Below, piece by piece: positions 20,552-21,651 of a stretch of DNA of 21,651 nucleotides; within the stretch, counting starts at the first letter, position 1, and each line of letters begins with the position of its first letter. The notes under the pieces are model-generated. The model was not told the DNA's origin, searched no databases, and saw nothing but the letters and a program-made list of their open reading frames with translations. The DNA comes from an uncultured Bacilli bacterium. Lineage in GTDB: Bacteria > Bacillota_I > Bacilli_A > RF39 > UBA660. Both the position numbers and the translations under genes were made by a program. The stretch is from contig CARJCM010000018.1 in NCBI GenBank assembly GCA_948999435.1, positions 1 through 21,651 of the forward strand, given 5' to 3'.

Positions 20552-21651
20552 ATAGTATGACTACTTACTATTCTTTTTAAATGCTCTTGAAGTTTTTCAT
20601 CACAGGCATACACATAACAACCTTTCATTCCTCTAGTAAGAAGAACTCTATAAGTATTTCTAATAATAGTATCTGCTAGTTTTTCATATTTTTCTTTATC
20701 TTCTTTAAGTAAAACTTGTAAACCATATAAAGATTTCTCAGTAGAAGCGCGTTTAGTATAATCAGTATAAAGTTTTCGGTCTTTAAAATATAAATCTGGA
20801 CCAATAATAACTCCAACATAATCAAATTCTAATCCTTGAACATTATAAATACAGCCAACTTCATTAATAGCATTTTCTCTAATAGCAAATTCTTCGCCAT
20901 GTTTAAGATTCCAACTAAGAGAAAAATCACCAATTTTAATATCGTGATAATCCTGATTATCAGCTTGTTTTGAATATCTATTCCAACAAAAACCAGCGAG
21001 TAATCTTGCGTTATTAGAAGTGTTTTTCTTTTTTACAAGTTCATAAAGTTCGCAAGGTGTATCAATAACTCTAAAATCAAAATGAAAGTTAACCTTATCT
21101 TTTTTATTATATAAAAAATCATCGATAAAATCCAAATAAGAATCACTGCCATTACATCTAAATTGACTTACAAGTTCAAATTCATTAATATTAGCATCAA
21201 GTTCTTTAGCAAAATAAGAAATATTTTGAATAGAACCAATATCTTTTAAAGTAATAGCTTGATGCTCATCAACAAAAAATATGCTACATTTAGCTGCTTC
21301 AATAATTTCTTTAATTTGATTTTCGCCAACATTATTTCTTATACCTGATTTTTCTTGTAATCTATGGGCTTCATCAACTAATAAAAAATCATACTTATTA
21401 AGTCTTTCTCTAAAAAAGAAGCCTGAGCTTTTAAATAAATCATTAACACTAAAAGTGTTATCAGGGGTAGACAAAATATTTTTATAAACTTTTCGAGGGG
21501 CCATATTTTTTGAAACATAAGAACCAACTAAACCAAGAGAAAGAAGTTCTCCAAGCGCATTCAAAGCTAAAACGGATTTACCAGTACCAGGTCCACCTTT
21601 AACAATAATAACTTGTTTATTAATAGATTTATAAGCATTTAAAACTATATT
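20545..21651 (-). CDS. DUF2075/Schlafen-like ATPase-helicase, N-terminus cut by the window
   Basis: The last 368 residues of a minus-strand protein; the frame stays open to the right edge, so the start lies outside. The DUF2075 helicase fold is clear. Walker A GGPGTGKS is encoded at 21574-21597. Walker B with a DEAH box is in LLVDEAHRLQEKSG, then come FFVDEHQAITL, the motif SQFRCNGSDSYLDFI, VQGLEFDYVGVIIGPDL, and the final motif TYRVLLTRGMKGCYVYACDEKLQEHL. This set of superfamily 1-type motifs is typical of DUF2075 proteins, which often carry an N-terminal nuclease (for example GIY-YIG) and are common in defence loci. That N-terminal part cannot be seen here. It converges on the CRISPR array with a 7-base overlap of the last repeat. 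A TTG at 21564 is not a start, because Walker A lies upstream of it. Confidence 0.9.
   Translation of the reverse strand, partial: NIVLNAYKSINKQVIIVKGGPGTGKSVLALNALGELLSLGLVGSYVSKNMAPRKVYKNILSTPDNTFSVNDLFKSSGFFFRERLNKYDFLLVDEAHRLQEKSGIRNNVGENQIKEIIEAAKCSIFFVDEHQAITLKDIGSIQNISYFAKELDANINEFELVSQFRCNGSDSYLDFIDDFLYNKKDKVNFHFDFRVIDTPCELYELVKKKNTSNNARLLAGFCWNRYSKQADNQDYHDIKIGDFSLSWNLKHGEEFAIRENAINEVGCIYNVQGLEFDYVGVIIGPDLYFKDRKLYTDYTKRASTEKSLYGLQVLLKEDKEKYEKLADTIIRNTYRVLLTRGMKGCYVYACDEKLQEHLKRIVSSHTIH
20550..20578 (+). terminator. terminator of the CRISPR transcript inside the helicase gene
   Basis: A perfect 8-bp stem GAATAGTA/TACTATTC (20550-20557 with 20566-20573), an 8-nt loop, and T5 on the plus strand. 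No T-run follows on the minus strand, so it acts on rightward transcription from the array. The sequence is at the same time the C-terminal codons of the helicase. Confidence 0.75.

Noticed and set aside
21562..21564. TTG 21564 as the start of the helicase
   Set aside because: The frame stays open to the window edge and the Walker A motif is encoded upstream of it, so the protein must start outside the window.
1..21651. Mycoplasma-type genetic code with TGA as Trp
   Set aside because: TGG encodes tryptophan throughout, and TGA ends the padR gene at a proper operon overlap.

Overview
The window comes from a very AT-rich, low-GC Gram-positive bacterium. Arginine is mostly AGA, tryptophan is TGG and TGA is used as a stop, so this is the standard bacterial code and not the Mycoplasma code. 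The MnmE/MnmG/RsmG/Noc neighbourhood is the origin-proximal block of Firmicutes/Bacilli. Desulfoferrodoxin points to an anaerobe, and the PadR + HAAS-domain pair is common in Bacilli, Erysipelotrichia and Clostridia. A gut-type uncultured Bacilli/Erysipelotrichia or RF39-like genome is my best guess; this is inference.

Layout. (1) 1-720: the 3' end of an unrecognised gene and a small overlapping hypothetical gene, closed by a strong terminator. (2) 725-1735: rplM-rpsI with a near-perfect sigma-A promoter, a probable L13 leader and a terminator. (3) 1774-2453: an isolated hypothetical gene. (4) 2471-6487: mnmE, a GNAT acetyltransferase, a small membrane protein and mnmG, probably one operon. 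(5) 6513-8454: a Fic-fold protein lacking the catalytic His, and an unrecognised 380-aa protein. (6) 8481-11014: rsmG and a membrane-anchored putative zinc peptidase. (7) 11037-12454: a Noc/ParB-type DNA-binding protein with a long, probably disordered C-terminal extension. (8) 12476-13540: a TetR regulator converging on a small membrane-anchored protein. (9) 13506-15566: a PadR regulator whose start codon appears to be ACG, with a perfect inverted repeat over its promoter, overlapping a HAAS-domain polytopic membrane protein. (10) 15583-16001: about 400 bp with promoter, several hairpins and terminator but no credible ORF, a candidate unassigned non-coding RNA. (11) 16012-17029: desulfoferrodoxin and a divergent peptide deformylase. 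(12) 17045-19060: a stand-alone Clp-D1-like AAA+ ATPase overlapping a 2,4-diaminopentanoate dehydrogenase-like oxidoreductase. (13) 19071-20578: hairpin element, leader, and a CRISPR array of 21 repeats (30 nt) and 20 spacers (35-37 nt). (14) 20545-end: a DUF2075/Schlafen-like helicase on the minus strand, cut by the window edge. Its stop codon lies inside the degenerate last CRISPR repeat, and its 3' coding end contains a terminator for the array transcript.

How the parts fit. The left and central parts are core translation, tRNA/rRNA modification and nucleoid genes, interrupted by lineage-specific genes of unknown role. The right end is a defence neighbourhood: a CRISPR array without cas genes in view, next to a helicase of a type found in defence loci. 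The repeat resembles type I-B repeats, but no effector gene is visible to confirm this. The points most worth a second look are the ACG-start PadR with its operator, the candidate RNA at 15583-16001, the His-less Fic protein, the extended Noc, and the packed junction between the array and the helicase.
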